The notes: a model not told the origin generated them from the sequence alone. DNA of 64,000 nucleotides from an uncultured Bacilli bacterium (GCA_934140155.1 CAKPBC010000003.1:62001-126000); one strand, 5' to 3'; positions 51,587-60,683 are shown, counted from the first letter of the stretch. Made by a program: numbers and translations.

Positions 51587-52237
51587 ATGAGTTTATCCAA
51601 GCGATTAAATGCTATTTATGATTTAGTAGATCAAGGCTCTTCTTTAGCGGATATTGGCGCTGATCATGGTCAATTAGTCATTGAATTATATCGTAATAAA
51701 GTATGTAAAAAACTATTTTGCAATGATAACAAAATAGGACCATATACCATTTTAAAATCTAATGTTTCAAAAGTAAGTAATGAAATTGAAGTATCATTAT
51801 CTTCAGGAATTGAAGCATTACCAGATTATGTTGATACTCTAGTTATTGCGGGAATGGGCGGAGATTTAATTATCGATATATTAAATAAAAACAAAGAAAA
51901 ATTAAATAACATTTCCACGCTTATTTTAGCACCTAATACTAATGCTAGTTTAGTGCGTGAAGTAGTTAATAAATTAGGTTATAAAATCACCAATGAAAAA
52001 GTTATTTTTGAAAAACATTATTATCAAATTATTCGTTTTGATAAAGGCGAAACAAATTATACAAAAAATGATTATTTATTTGGACCGATTTTACGTGTTG
52101 AAAAAAGTAAAGAGTTTCTAAATATGTTAAATTTTGAAAAATCTAAATTAGAACGCGTATTAAAAGAAGACTTAAGTGAAGAAAAAGTCAAAGAAATTGA
52201 AGAAAAAATCAAGGAGATTAATCACTATGAAGACTAG
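51587..52237 (+). CDS. trmK: tRNA m1A22 methyltransferase TrmK
   Basis: The 216-residue Rossmann methyltransferase has the SAM motif LADIGADHGQLVIEL, the VIAGMGGDLI motif and LILAPNTNASLVREVV, typical of TrmK. A coiled C-terminal tail follows. It methylates A22 of tRNA. It starts 9 nt after the second sigma gene with RBS TAGGAGC. Confidence 0.93.
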   Translation: MSLSKRLNAIYDLVDQGSSLADIGADHGQLVIELYRNKVCKKLFCNDNKIGPYTILKSNVSKVSNEIEVSLSSGIEALPDYVDTLVIAGMGGDLIIDILNKNKEKLNNISTLILAPNTNASLVREVVNKLGYKITNEKVIFEKHYYQIIRFDKGETNYTKNDYLFGPILRVEKSKEFLNMLNFEKSKLERVLKEDLSEEKVKEIEEKIKEINHYED

Positions 52238-52997
52238 ATCAATGCTTATAAAATTATCTAAACAATTTCCTAAGAAAATCGCTAAAAAGAATCATGATTT
52301 TGTAGGATTGATGGTTGGAAAATTGCCTGATGAAGTAAATAAAGTTTTATTATGTCTTGATTTTGATGAGCAAATACTAGATGAAGCTTTAAAGATTAAA
52401 CCAGATTTAATTATTACTCATCATCCATTCTTTTTTGGCTCAAAAGCTAAAATATTACGTTTTAATGAAAATAAACGTTTGATTAATGATACATTAATTA
52501 AAAATAATATTGCTTTATATTCCATGCACACAAACTTTGATGAAGGTGAAGGCGGAATGAATGATGCACTTGCGGAATTATTGAATTTAAATGATGTTTA
52601 TGCGCCAAGTATAGAACCAATGATGCGTATTGGTACATTAAGTAATGCAATGCCAATCGAAGAATTCGCTAATTATGCTAAAAATAATCTTCGTGTAGAT
52701 TATGCCTTATTAGTTAAAGGAAATAATAATCCGATTAAAAAAGTCGCTATTATCGGTGGCGGCGGTTCTAGAAGACATGAAATTGCTCAAACTGAAGGCG
52801 CAGATATTTATATTTCTGGTGACGCTCCACATTATGTTCGCCGTGATATTATTTTAGAAAAGTTCAATTATTTGGATGTTCCTCATGAAGTAGAAAGAGC
52901 GTTTATGCCTCAACTAGCAAAAATTCTAAAAAAAATGGATCCAAATATGGAAATTACCATTTTGGATCACGAAATTATGCCGAAAGTTATAAAGTAA
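52227..52997 (+). CDS. Nif3-like dinuclear metal-centre protein
   Basis: The 256-residue protein has the Nif3/YqfO metal motifs: LIITHHPFFFGSKA, ALYSMHTNFDEGEGGMNDALAE and a late HEVERAF. It lacks the extra middle domain of Bacillus YqfO, which makes it the short form. Often labelled GTP cyclohydrolase I type 2, but the true role is unsettled. It overlaps trmK by 11 nt; RBS AAGGAG. Confidence 0.93.
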   Translation: MKTRSMLIKLSKQFPKKIAKKNHDFVGLMVGKLPDEVNKVLLCLDFDEQILDEALKIKPDLIITHHPFFFGSKAKILRFNENKRLINDTLIKNNIALYSMHTNFDEGEGGMNDALAELLNLNDVYAPSIEPMMRIGTLSNAMPIEEFANYAKNNLRVDYALLVKGNNNPIKKVAIIGGGGSRRHEIAQTEGADIYISGDAPHYVRRDIILEKFNYLDVPHEVERAFMPQLAKILKKMDPNMEITILDHEIMPKVIK

Positions 52998-53844
52998 TTA
53001 AATAATTTTTTAATTCGATTAGTGTTTCTATAGGAGTAGAAGCACCACCCACTATTGTGGCGTAATGATATTTTGATAAATCACAGTTAACAATGTCGTT
53101 AACTGTTTTTATTTGTAAAATTCTTTTATTCGGATATAAAGTAGTCGAAATATCATATAATTTCATAGTGTTAGAAGAAGTGTTAGATCCGACAATAAAA
53201 ACTATATCAGAATTAGTATTAATGTTATAAAGTGCTTTTTGTCTTTCGTAAGTAGCGTTACATACTGATTTAGCAAAATGAGCATTTTTAAAATGAGCAA
53301 AAATATCTTTTTTAATATCTTCTAATTCTAAGATTGATAAAGTAGTTTGACAATATATTGTTGGATGATCGTTTTTTACATTTTCATAATCCATTTTATT
53401 AAAAATATCATAAAAATGAATTTTATTTGATAATAAAAGAGTGGATTCAGTTTCTGGATGACCTTTTTTACCAATAAAAATAACTTCTTCATTATTTTCT
53501 AATGATTTTTTTATTAATAGATGATTAGTTTTAACAAAGGCACAAGTAGTGTCAACAACAATTAAACCTTTATCTTTAGCTAATTTATCTAGCGATTCAT
53601 CATGGCCATGGGCGGTAAAAATAATAACACCATCATTAATTTCATTAATAGCTTCTAAAGGTGTTTTATCTTTGATAGTTATAATTCCTAATTTACTTAA
53701 ATTATTAATAACTATTTCATTATGAACGAGCATTCCTAAAATAAAAGTTGGTAGATTATATTTTGTTTTTGCTTCAATAGCCATATTAATTGCGTTATTA
53801 ACTCCATGACAACAGCCAGAAGGAGAAAGAATATCAACTTTCAT
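52987..53844 (-). CDS. ispH: 4-hydroxy-3-methylbut-2-enyl diphosphate reductase IspH
   Basis: The 285-residue 4Fe-4S enzyme has the three cluster cysteines in SGCCHGVNNAI, VDTTCAFVKTNH and SVCNATYERQKAL. It also has the active-site GKKGHPET and ending GGASTPIETL. The first motif SGCCHGV differs from the common GFCxGV. It makes IPP and DMAPP as the last step of the MEP pathway. With ispG at 56925 the pathway is represented twice in this window. Its end overlaps the nif3-like gene on the other strand by 11 nt. Confidence 0.93.
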   Translation of the reverse strand: MKVDILSPSGCCHGVNNAINMAIEAKTKYNLPTFILGMLVHNEIVINNLSKLGIITIKDKTPLEAINEINDGVIIFTAHGHDESLDKLAKDKGLIVVDTTCAFVKTNHLLIKKSLENNEEVIFIGKKGHPETESTLLLSNKIHFYDIFNKMDYENVKNDHPTIYCQTTLSILELEDIKKDIFAHFKNAHFAKSVCNATYERQKALYNINTNSDIVFIVGSNTSSNTMKLYDISTTLYPNKRILQIKTVNDIVNCDLSKYHYATIVGGASTPIETLIELKNYLITL

Positions 53845-53872
53845 AACATCACCGCACTAATTATATCATAGT

Positions 53873-54310
53873 TTAAAAGAATGGTCTATTTGGAGAATTT
53901 TGTTCTTTAAATTCTTTAGTTTGGTTACTTTCTTGTTTGTTCTTTTTTTCATTAGGAGTTATAATTTCTGGATTATCAATTATTTCTGTTTCCACTTTTT
54001 TGTTATTACTTTTAAACAATTTAGATGTTATTCCTTTGGTTACTCCTTTTAATCCGCCAAATAAAGGTTTTACTTGTGTGTATAATGGAATTGCGGTTGC
54101 AACAGTGGATATTACTTCTTGAGTACCATTTAAGAATTTAGAAAATGTGAATTTTGGAGCAATTGAACGTGTTGGTACTTTAATTGGCATTTTTGATTTT
54201 GGGGTATTAATAGGTCGATTAAACATGCGATTATTATTAAATTGATTATAAGGGTAATTTTGATATGGATTATAGTAATTACCATAGTTATCATATTGGT
54301 TTCTAAACAT
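53873..54310 (-). CDS. yqfQ: YqfQ/VrrA-like protein
   Basis: The 145-residue protein has an Asn/Tyr/Gln/Phe-rich start (NYGNYYNPYQNYPYNQFNNN), a basic Pro region and a conserved KFLNGTQEVISTVATAIPLYTQVKPLFGGLK core, with a charged low-complexity tail. This core and the place between ispH and cshB match Bacillus yqfQ (VrrA family), which is linked to spore coats. Identification rests on pattern and context. Confidence 0.65.
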   Translation of the reverse strand: MFRNQYDNYGNYYNPYQNYPYNQFNNNRMFNRPINTPKSKMPIKVPTRSIAPKFTFSKFLNGTQEVISTVATAIPLYTQVKPLFGGLKGVTKGITSKLFKSNNKKVETEIIDNPEIITPNEKKNKQESNQTKEFKEQNSPNRPFF

Positions 54311-54408
54311 AATCTCACCTCTATATAGAATATGTAAAAAGCCTAAATTTGTTAATTTAATTTAATAAATTAAAAAAAATGTGTATAATTAACAAGGGAG
54401 TTGATACT

Positions 54409-55767
54409 ATGGCATCATTTAAAAGTTTTGCATTAAGTCCAAAGATGCTTTCTTGCATTGAAAAAATTGGCTACAAAGAACCATCAAAAGTACAAGAATT
54501 AGTTATTCCAGCCGCATTAAGAAAAGAATCAATGGTGGTTACTTCGGAAACTGGTTCAGGAAAAACGCATGCTTTCTTAATACCAATTATTAATAATATT
54601 GTTATTTCTTCACATAGTGTACAAGCAATCATTGTTTCACCAACCCGCGAACTTGCAAAACAAACATATGATTTTGCTAAACAATTTTGTGATACTTTTA
54701 AAGGGTTACGTGTACAATTATTTTCTTCACAAGTAGAAAAGAATCGTAATGTAAGTAAACTTAATAATACTCCACATATCATTATTGCCACACCAGGTCG
54801 CTTATTAGATTTAGGCTTGGATGATAAAAACATTAATTTATCTACCGCTCAATATGTAGTTCTTGATGAAGCAGATATGCTTATGGATATGGGCTTCTTT
54901 GACGATATCAATAAATTATTAGAGCATTTAGATTCCGCTGCTAAGATGGTATTTTCGGCAACAATAAATCCTAAACTATCACGTATTATTGAAAAATATA
55001 TTGGGGCAGAACATGTCATTACTTTAGAAAACTTAACTAATAATAAAGTAAGCCATTACGCAATTGATATTAGGCATCAAGGTAAAAAAGAAGCGTTATC
55101 TTCATTTATAAATGTCGTTAATCCATATTTCTTACTTGTTTTTGCTTCTAAAAAAGAAGATGTTAATGATTTATATTTTTATTTAAAAAATAATGGTTAC
55201 AATGTTGGCGTAATTCATGGCGATTTAGAAAAACGTGAACGTAAAAATATGATGAAACGTATTAAAAATCTTGAATTCCAAATTGTAGTATGTTCCGATA
55301 TGGCCGCGCGAGGAATAGATATTGAAAACGTTAGCGACGTTTTAAATGTTGATTTACCAAAAGACTTATCATTCTATTTCCATCGTGCTGGAAGAACCGG
55401 TAGATTTTATAAAGATGGTAAGTGTTATACTTTTTATGATGATGATAAATGTGATGATATTTTAAAACTTCAACAACAAGGTGTAAGCTTTAATTATTTG
55501 GTATTAAAGAATAATGAACTTAAAGAAGGTAAAGCACCAAATTATAAAAAGGAATTCCGTAAAAAGAAAGATTTAGAATTAGAAAAAGATATTAAGCGTG
55601 CGGTTATTGAAACTAAAAGAAATACTGTAAAACCAGGATATAAAAAAGCAGTTAAAAACGCTGTTGAAAAGGTTAAAAGAAAACATCATCGTAAGATGAT
55701 TAAAGATAATATTCGTAAACAACGAGTAGAACGTTATAGAAGTGAGGCGAGAACTAATGGAAGATAA
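54409..55767 (+). CDS. cshB: DEAD-box RNA helicase CshB
   Basis: The 452-residue helicase has the Q motif FKSFALSPKML, TSETGSGKTHAF (motif I), PTRELA (Ia), TPGRLLD (Ib), DEAD (II), FSATINPK (III), HGDLEKRERKNMM (IV-V) and HRAGRTGRF (VI). A basic C-terminal tail follows for RNA binding. It unwinds RNA and helps cold adaptation. The position next to yqfQ and nfo matches Bacillus cshB (yqfR). Confidence 0.92.
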   Translation: MASFKSFALSPKMLSCIEKIGYKEPSKVQELVIPAALRKESMVVTSETGSGKTHAFLIPIINNIVISSHSVQAIIVSPTRELAKQTYDFAKQFCDTFKGLRVQLFSSQVEKNRNVSKLNNTPHIIIATPGRLLDLGLDDKNINLSTAQYVVLDEADMLMDMGFFDDINKLLEHLDSAAKMVFSATINPKLSRIIEKYIGAEHVITLENLTNNKVSHYAIDIRHQGKKEALSSFINVVNPYFLLVFASKKEDVNDLYFYLKNNGYNVGVIHGDLEKRERKNMMKRIKNLEFQIVVCSDMAARGIDIENVSDVLNVDLPKDLSFYFHRAGRTGRFYKDGKCYTFYDDDKCDDILKLQQQGVSFNYLVLKNNELKEGKAPNYKKEFRKKKDLELEKDIKRAVIETKRNTVKPGYKKAVKNAVEKVKRKHHRKMIKDNIRKQRVERYRSEARTNGR

Positions 55768-56644
55768 ATTAATTATTGGAAGTCACGTTAATGATAATGC
55801 ACCGGATTTTGTTTTAGGCTCGGTTAAAGAAGCACTTAGTTATGATGCAAATGCACTTATGTTTTATACTGGTGCTCCGCAAAATTCATTTCGTCGTCCT
55901 GTTAGTGAATTAAAAGGGGCACAAGCCCAAGAACTTTTAAAAAGTGCAGGAATAAGTATTAGCAACGTTATTGTTCACGCTCCATATTTTATTAATCTTG
56001 CTAATTCTATTAAACCAGAATTATTTGAATTTTCTTTAAAAGCATTAATTGATGAAATAAATCGTGTTGATGCTTTAGGATTTTATAAATTAGTACTTCA
56101 TCCAGGATCACACGTTAAAGCTGGATTTGAAGTAGGAATTAATAAACTTATTAAAGGACTTAATAAAGCAATTGAAGCCACTAAAGATAGTAAAGTAAAA
56201 ATATTAATTGAAACTATGGCGGGTAAAGGTGCAGAAATTGGTATTACCTTAGAACAAGTAAAAACAATTCTAGATGGTGTAAATGATAAATCTAGAATTG
56301 GTGTTTGCTTAGATACTTGTCACCTTCATGATGCGGGTTATGATTTAACGGATACTGATGCATTCGTTAAAAAAGTTGATGAAATTATTGGCTTACACTA
56401 TGTCGAAGTAATTCATATTAATGATTCTAAAAATACTTTAGGAGCGCATAAAGACCGCCATGAAAATATCGGTTATGGCTTTATTGGATTCGAAACTTTA
56501 TATCGCTTTGCTAATCACCCAGCTTTTAAAAATATTCCAAAAATTTTAGAGACACCTTATATAAATGAAAAAGCACCTTATAAAGAAGAAATTAAGGCGC
56601 TTCGTGAACATGTATTTAATGACACTTTAAAAAGTTCTATTTAA
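55757..56644 (+). CDS. nfo: Endonuclease IV (apurinic/apyrimidinic)
   Basis: The 295-residue TIM-barrel enzyme has the zinc-ligand motifs HAPYFINLAN, LHPGSHVKAG, IETMAGKGAEIG, CLDTCHLHDAGYD and HINDSKNTLGAHKDRHENIGYG. It cuts DNA at abasic sites in base excision repair. It overlaps cshB by 11 nt. Confidence 0.96.
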   Translation: MEDKLIIGSHVNDNAPDFVLGSVKEALSYDANALMFYTGAPQNSFRRPVSELKGAQAQELLKSAGISISNVIVHAPYFINLANSIKPELFEFSLKALIDEINRVDALGFYKLVLHPGSHVKAGFEVGINKLIKGLNKAIEATKDSKVKILIETMAGKGAEIGITLEQVKTILDGVNDKSRIGVCLDTCHLHDAGYDLTDTDAFVKKVDEIIGLHYVEVIHINDSKNTLGAHKDRHENIGYGFIGFETLYRFANHPAFKNIPKILETPYINEKAPYKEEIKALREHVFNDTLKSSI

Positions 56645-56882
56645 GAAACTTATCGATCGTAATAACGGCCTTCTTATATGTCTCAGGACTTAAGATTTTC
56701 TGAGCTTCACTAAGAAGGGCGTTTTTATTTTGTTTATTAATGCGGTAACGATTCTTTTTTAAGAAAGGCAAAATAACTTTGATCTCTTGATTCGTTACAT
56801 TCACATTATATTGTTTAGCCAACTTCATAGCGTCAGCTTCCGTTAATTGTTCAATATAATAGGCAATAAGGTTTTGATTCAT
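56637..56882 (-). CDS. YqfT-like DUF2624 protein
   Basis: The 81-residue helical protein MNQNLIAYYIEQLTEADAMK fits the DUF2624 family (Bacillus YqfT), which also lies beside nfo. I choose the ATG at 56882 (minus strand), with GGGAGAAATC as RBS; a longer in-frame start at 56897 would put this RBS inside the gene. The 3' end overlaps nfo by 8 nt. Confidence 0.7.
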   Translation of the reverse strand: MNQNLIAYYIEQLTEADAMKLAKQYNVNVTNQEIKVILPFLKKNRYRINKQNKNALLSEAQKILSPETYKKAVITIDKFLK

Positions 56883-56924
56883 AATGATTTCTCCCATTTA
56901 GCATATTATATTTTATTAAAAATG

Positions 56925-57974
56925 TTATTGATTTATTTCTATTTTTAATCTTTCAATAGCTTCATCATCATTTTTTAGTGTTGCAATGACTTGACCTTTT
57001 TTAAATAAAATCCACTCGCCATTACCTCCGGCAATACCAATATCAGCATTTTTGGCTTCTCCAGGTCCATTAACAACGCATCCCATAACCGCAACGGTAA
57101 TTGGCTTATTGATTTCTTCAAGCATTTTTAGGACTTTATCCGCAACACCAGGAACATTAACGCGTGTTCTTCCACAAGTAGGGCAAGCCACTAATGTCGG
57201 ATAGTTAGGATATAATCCTAAATCATGTAACATTCTTTTTGCGGCTATGACTTCCTCTTTAGGGTCAGCGCTTAAAGATATACGAATAGTGTCGCCAATG
57301 CCTTTTAATAGAAGTGGCGCTAAACCACTAACGGAACGAACAATACCAATTTCTTTTGTACCGGCTTCCGTTATTCCTAAATGAAGAGGATAAGGGAAAG
57401 TATCACTAGCTATTTCATAAGCTTTAATAGTAGTTAAGACATCAGATCCTTTTAAAGATATAACGATATCATGAAAATCTAAGTCTTCTAAAATCTTAAC
57501 ATGCTTTTTAGCAGATTCTACTAAGGCATTCGCAGTATAATGCGTAGAATAATCGTGAATACTTTTATCTAAAGAACCAGAATTAACTCCAATACGAATT
57601 GGAATATGTTTTTCTTTACAAGCATCAACAACTTTTTTAACATTTTCGATGCTTCCAATATTTCCAGGGTTAATACGAATTTTATCTACACCATTTTCAA
57701 TAGCCTTTAAAGCTAAGCGGTAATCAAAATGAATATCCGCTACTAAAGGGATATGAATAGCTTTTTTTATTTCTTTAATTGCTAAAGCATCACTTTCATC
57801 CATGACTGAAACACGAATAATATCGCAGCCTAACTTTTCTAACTCCAATATTTGTTTAATTACTTCTTCAAATTTTGAAGTTTTTATATTACACATTGAT
57901 TGGATCTTTACATTATTAGAATGACCAATAGAAGTATTTCCAATTTTAACTAATTTTGTTTCTAATCGATTCAT
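56925..57974 (-). CDS. ispG: 4-hydroxy-3-methylbut-2-en-1-yl diphosphate synthase IspG
   Basis: The 349-residue enzyme starts with the TIM-barrel part (VKIQSMCNIKTSKFEEVI, PLVADIHFDYRLAL, RINPGNIG). It ends with the 4Fe-4S domain: CPTCGRTRVN and VMGCVVNGPGEAKNADIGIAGG give three cysteines. It converts methylerythritol cyclodiphosphate to HMBPP just before IspH. Confidence 0.96.
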   Translation of the reverse strand: MNRLETKLVKIGNTSIGHSNNVKIQSMCNIKTSKFEEVIKQILELEKLGCDIIRVSVMDESDALAIKEIKKAIHIPLVADIHFDYRLALKAIENGVDKIRINPGNIGSIENVKKVVDACKEKHIPIRIGVNSGSLDKSIHDYSTHYTANALVESAKKHVKILEDLDFHDIVISLKGSDVLTTIKAYEIASDTFPYPLHLGITEAGTKEIGIVRSVSGLAPLLLKGIGDTIRISLSADPKEEVIAAKRMLHDLGLYPNYPTLVACPTCGRTRVNVPGVADKVLKMLEEINKPITVAVMGCVVNGPGEAKNADIGIAGGNGEWILFKKGQVIATLKNDDEAIERLKIEINQ

Positions 57975-58144
57975 AATATCACCGCTCTTATTATATCAAA
58001 AAATGTATAAAAGCGATAAAAAATTAATCTATATGATAGTTTTTAGTGGCATCAAGAAAAATAAATAGATATTATTAAAAAAAATTATGGCATTAGCAAT
58101 TCTTTTGTGTTAGAATAATTTCGCGTAAGTTGGAGGTGTCACTC

Positions 58145-58294
58145 ATGAGAGATAACATTATCTATCGTTGTACAGAATGTCAAAACGAAAATTATATTGG
58201 AACAAAGAATAAACGTAATCATCCTGATCGTATGGAAATTAAGAAATTCTGTCCAAAATGTAATAAAATGACAGTACATAAGGAAAAGAAATAA
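58145..58294 (+). CDS. rpmG: 50S ribosomal protein L33, zinc type
   Basis: The 49-residue protein MRDNIIYRCTECQNENYIG has the zinc-binding CxxC pairs CTEC and CPKC near residues 9 and 36. RBS GGAGGTG. It is too short for many ORF callers but fits L33 in full. Confidence 0.95.
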   Translation: MRDNIIYRCTECQNENYIGTKNKRNHPDRMEIKKFCPKCNKMTVHKEKK

Positions 58295-58314
58295 GGCTTA
58301 GGCTTTATTTTTTT
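58289..58314 (+). terminator. Terminator of rpmG
   Basis: AAATAAGGC / GCTTTATTT form a 9-bp stem with one G-U pair. It begins within the rpmG stop region and runs into eight T. Confidence 0.65.
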
Positions 58315-58322
58315 TATTTTCT

Positions 58323-58955
58323 ATGAAAGTAACAACATTAACATATAATGACGAATTCGCCGCGAACACTCACATTGTTTATTTAACAGATAAAGATGTG
58401 ATTGCTTTTGATTGCGGCCAATCTTCAAAAACATTTGTTAATTATATTGCTAATCATAATTTGAATTTAAAAGCAATATTTTTAACCCATGGGCATTTTG
58501 ATCATATTCGTGGACTTGATTTTATTGATGAGTCAATTCCTGTTTATATTGCGCTAGATGACTTAGAACTATTAGATGACCCATATAAGAATTGTTCTAG
58601 TGAATTTGAAGATAAAGTTTCTATTAAACGAAAAGTATTTACTTTGAGTGATGAAGAAGTAGTTAACATTGATGGAATTGATATTCAAATATTTTTTACG
58701 CCATTCCACACTTTAGGTTCATCAGTTTATTTAGTAAATAAAGAAGTATTAATTACCGGTGATACACTATTTAAAAGTGTCATTGGAAGATGTGATTTAC
58801 CAACTTCGAAAGCGCGTTTAGTGGATTCATCATTAAAACGTATTATCAAAATATATCATCAATATGGTGATATGCCAGTTTATCCTGGACATGGTGATAA
58901 TACAACATTAGCTCGCGAAGTTGAAAAAAATTTCTATTTAAGGAATATAAGATAA
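58323..58955 (+). CDS. Metallo-beta-lactamase-fold hydrolase, glyoxalase II-like
   Basis: The 210-residue protein has THGHFDHIRG (HxHxDH), FHTLGSSVYL, ITGDTLFKSVIGRCDLP and the late YPGHG. This fits the YcbL/GloB-like MBL hydrolase group that cleaves thioesters. Substrate unknown. It begins just after the rpmG terminator. Confidence 0.9.
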   Translation: MKVTTLTYNDEFAANTHIVYLTDKDVIAFDCGQSSKTFVNYIANHNLNLKAIFLTHGHFDHIRGLDFIDESIPVYIALDDLELLDDPYKNCSSEFEDKVSIKRKVFTLSDEEVVNIDGIDIQIFFTPFHTLGSSVYLVNKEVLITGDTLFKSVIGRCDLPTSKARLVDSSLKRIIKIYHQYGDMPVYPGHGDNTTLAREVEKNFYLRNIR

Positions 58956-58986
58956 ATTTCACCCAAAACTAAATAAGGTGATACTT

Positions 58987-59427
58987 ATGCGTCTTAAAGA
59001 AAACTTGATTTTAAGTTTATATTTAGTAATAGTAAGTCTAATCTTATTTGAACTATCTTATTTTTTAAATTTTACAATTTTTTCTCCGTTAATGCTAATT
59101 AATAAATATGTAACTAAATCTATTTGGCTTTGTTTATTAATAGAAGTAGCGATGTTTTTTCTTTTCTATTTAATCTATAACCAAATTATTAGCTATAATT
59201 TTATGATGTTTAACCACATTTATAAATATATAGTTTTTGGCATTATTGACTATTTTTTAATAAATGGTTTATTCCAATTAGTGGGAATTTTACCCGATTA
59301 TAAGTACTTTACTACGCAATTATGCCTTTTTAGTGGATTAATTATTATAAAATGTGTGAATTTATATTCCATATTTTATTCAAATTTGATAAAATATCAA
59401 AGAAATACAAAGAAGGAGATGTTTTAA
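58987..59427 (+). CDS. Membrane protein of unknown function upstream of efp
   Basis: The 146-residue protein has about four hydrophobic segments (roughly residues 10-30, 45-65, 75-97, 105-130) and a basic start and end. No family recognised. It begins with ATG 58987 after AAGGTGA and ends 1 nt before efp. Confidence 0.55.
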   Translation: MRLKENLILSLYLVIVSLILFELSYFLNFTIFSPLMLINKYVTKSIWLCLLIEVAMFFLFYLIYNQIISYNFMMFNHIYKYIVFGIIDYFLINGLFQLVGILPDYKYFTTQLCLFSGLIIIKCVNLYSIFYSNLIKYQRNTKKEMF

Positions 59428-59428
59428 T

Positions 59429-59992
59429 ATGATTAATATCACAGAATTAAGACCAGGTAATGCATTTGAATATGAAGGTAATATTTATTCATGTATTGAT
59501 ATTGCTTTAAACAAAACTGCAATGGCAAAAATGAAAGTAAAAGTTAAATCTAAAAATTTACGTACAGGTGCTGTACTAGAACTTTCATTCATCGGTGGAG
59601 ATAAAGTAGAAGTTATCCACTTAGATAAGAAAAAAATGCTTTACTTATATGATACAGGTGATGCATTAGTCTTCATGGATCAAAACACTTATGATCAAAT
59701 TGAAATTTCTAAAGATCGTATGAAATGGGAATCTAATTTCTTAAAAGGAAATGAAGAAGTTCAAGTAGTATTCTATGGCGATGAAATTATGGGTATTTCT
59801 TTACCTACAACAGTAGCGTTAACTGTTACTGAATGTGAACCTGCAGTTCGTGGCGATACTGTTAACAAAGCTATGAAAGAAGCAGTAACTGAAACTGGAT
59901 ATAAAGTCCGTGTTCCATTATTTATTTCTGAAGGCGAAGTAGTATTAGTTCGTACTGATAACGGCGAATATGATGGCCGTCAACAAAAATAA
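59429..59992 (+). CDS. efp: Translation elongation factor P
   Basis: The 187-residue three-domain protein has LRPGNAFEYEGNIYSCIDI and KNLRTGAVLELSF, ending in VRTDNGEYDGRQQK. EF-P binds between the P and E sites and relieves stalling at Pro runs. In most EF-P the beta3-beta4 loop tip is KPGKG, with the modified Lys (K32 in Bacillus). Here, by counting back from KNLRTG, the loop reads KTAMA with Met32 at the tip. RBS AAGGAGATG. A probable terminator follows (60016-60044). Confidence 0.96.
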   Translation: MINITELRPGNAFEYEGNIYSCIDIALNKTAMAKMKVKVKSKNLRTGAVLELSFIGGDKVEVIHLDKKKMLYLYDTGDALVFMDQNTYDQIEISKDRMKWESNFLKGNEEVQVVFYGDEIMGISLPTTVALTVTECEPAVRGDTVNKAMKEAVTETGYKVRVPLFISEGEVVLVRTDNGEYDGRQQK

Positions 59993-60015
59993 TTTATCTT
60001 AAATTATTGAAATTT

Positions 60016-60044
60016 GCACTTTCTTAACGAAGGTGCTTTTTTAT
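60016..60044 (+). terminator. Rho-independent terminator of efp
   Basis: GCACTTTC / GAAGGTGC with a 5-nt loop and TTTTTT. Confidence 0.7.
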
Positions 60045-60133
60045 TACAAATTTCTACATTTTAAATATTCATAATATTATTGTTCTTTTTTATATTTTGC
60101 TTGCGTAAAATCTAATGAATGGGAGGAAATGTT

Positions 60134-60619
60134 ATGAAAAAACGTGTAGTTACATTTTTATCATTATTTTCTTTAGCAATGGTTTTATCAGTTTATTATG
60201 TAATGTTACCAACAGGAGTGAAGAGTCCCACTAAAACAGATCCAGTTAATAACATCATAGAAAACGCTGATGATCCATATATTGAAGGAATTATTTTAGA
60301 GCGTACTTCAGGTTTAAAAGAAGAACTACAAGTCCAATTAGACATTATGGAGAGTTCGGATTATAGCGCTACTGAAAAACTTGATGCTGCTTCACGCATT
60401 GAACAAATCGAATACATCATTGATTTAGAAAACGAAATGCGTACTTCAATTAAAGAACTAGGCTTTCCTTCAGCCTATGTCGAATGGAAAATAAGTGATG
60501 TAGATGTTTTGGCTGTTAGTGAAACTAAATCAAGACAAGATGCTTTAAAAATCATTGAATGCATCGATACTTTCTTTGATGATAGTGATTTTCATCAAGT
60601 AAATGTGTATTTTCGTTAG
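60134..60619 (+). CDS. SpoIIIAH-like sporulation protein
   Basis: The 161-residue protein has a membrane segment (about 5-27) with FSLAMVLSVYYVM, near identical to the SVVVLSVYYIM-type stretch of Bacillus SpoIIIAH. An outer domain follows (SATEKLDAASRIEQIEYIIDLENEM and SRQDALKIIECID) of the SpoIIIAH ring-forming type. In Bacillus SpoIIIAH joins SpoIIQ across the forespore membranes. It follows efp, the usual place of the spoIIIA operon, but no spoIIIAA-AG genes are here. It lacks the long linker of the Bacillus protein (218 residues). ATG 60134, RBS GGGAGGAAA. Confidence 0.78.
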   Translation: MKKRVVTFLSLFSLAMVLSVYYVMLPTGVKSPTKTDPVNNIIENADDPYIEGIILERTSGLKEELQVQLDIMESSDYSATEKLDAASRIEQIEYIIDLENEMRTSIKELGFPSAYVEWKISDVDVLAVSETKSRQDALKIIECIDTFFDDSDFHQVNVYFR

Positions 60620-60683
60620 TCGAACTTAACTTTTAATTGCTATAATGAGCCTATTAATGTAAAATACATTTGAGGTGATAATT

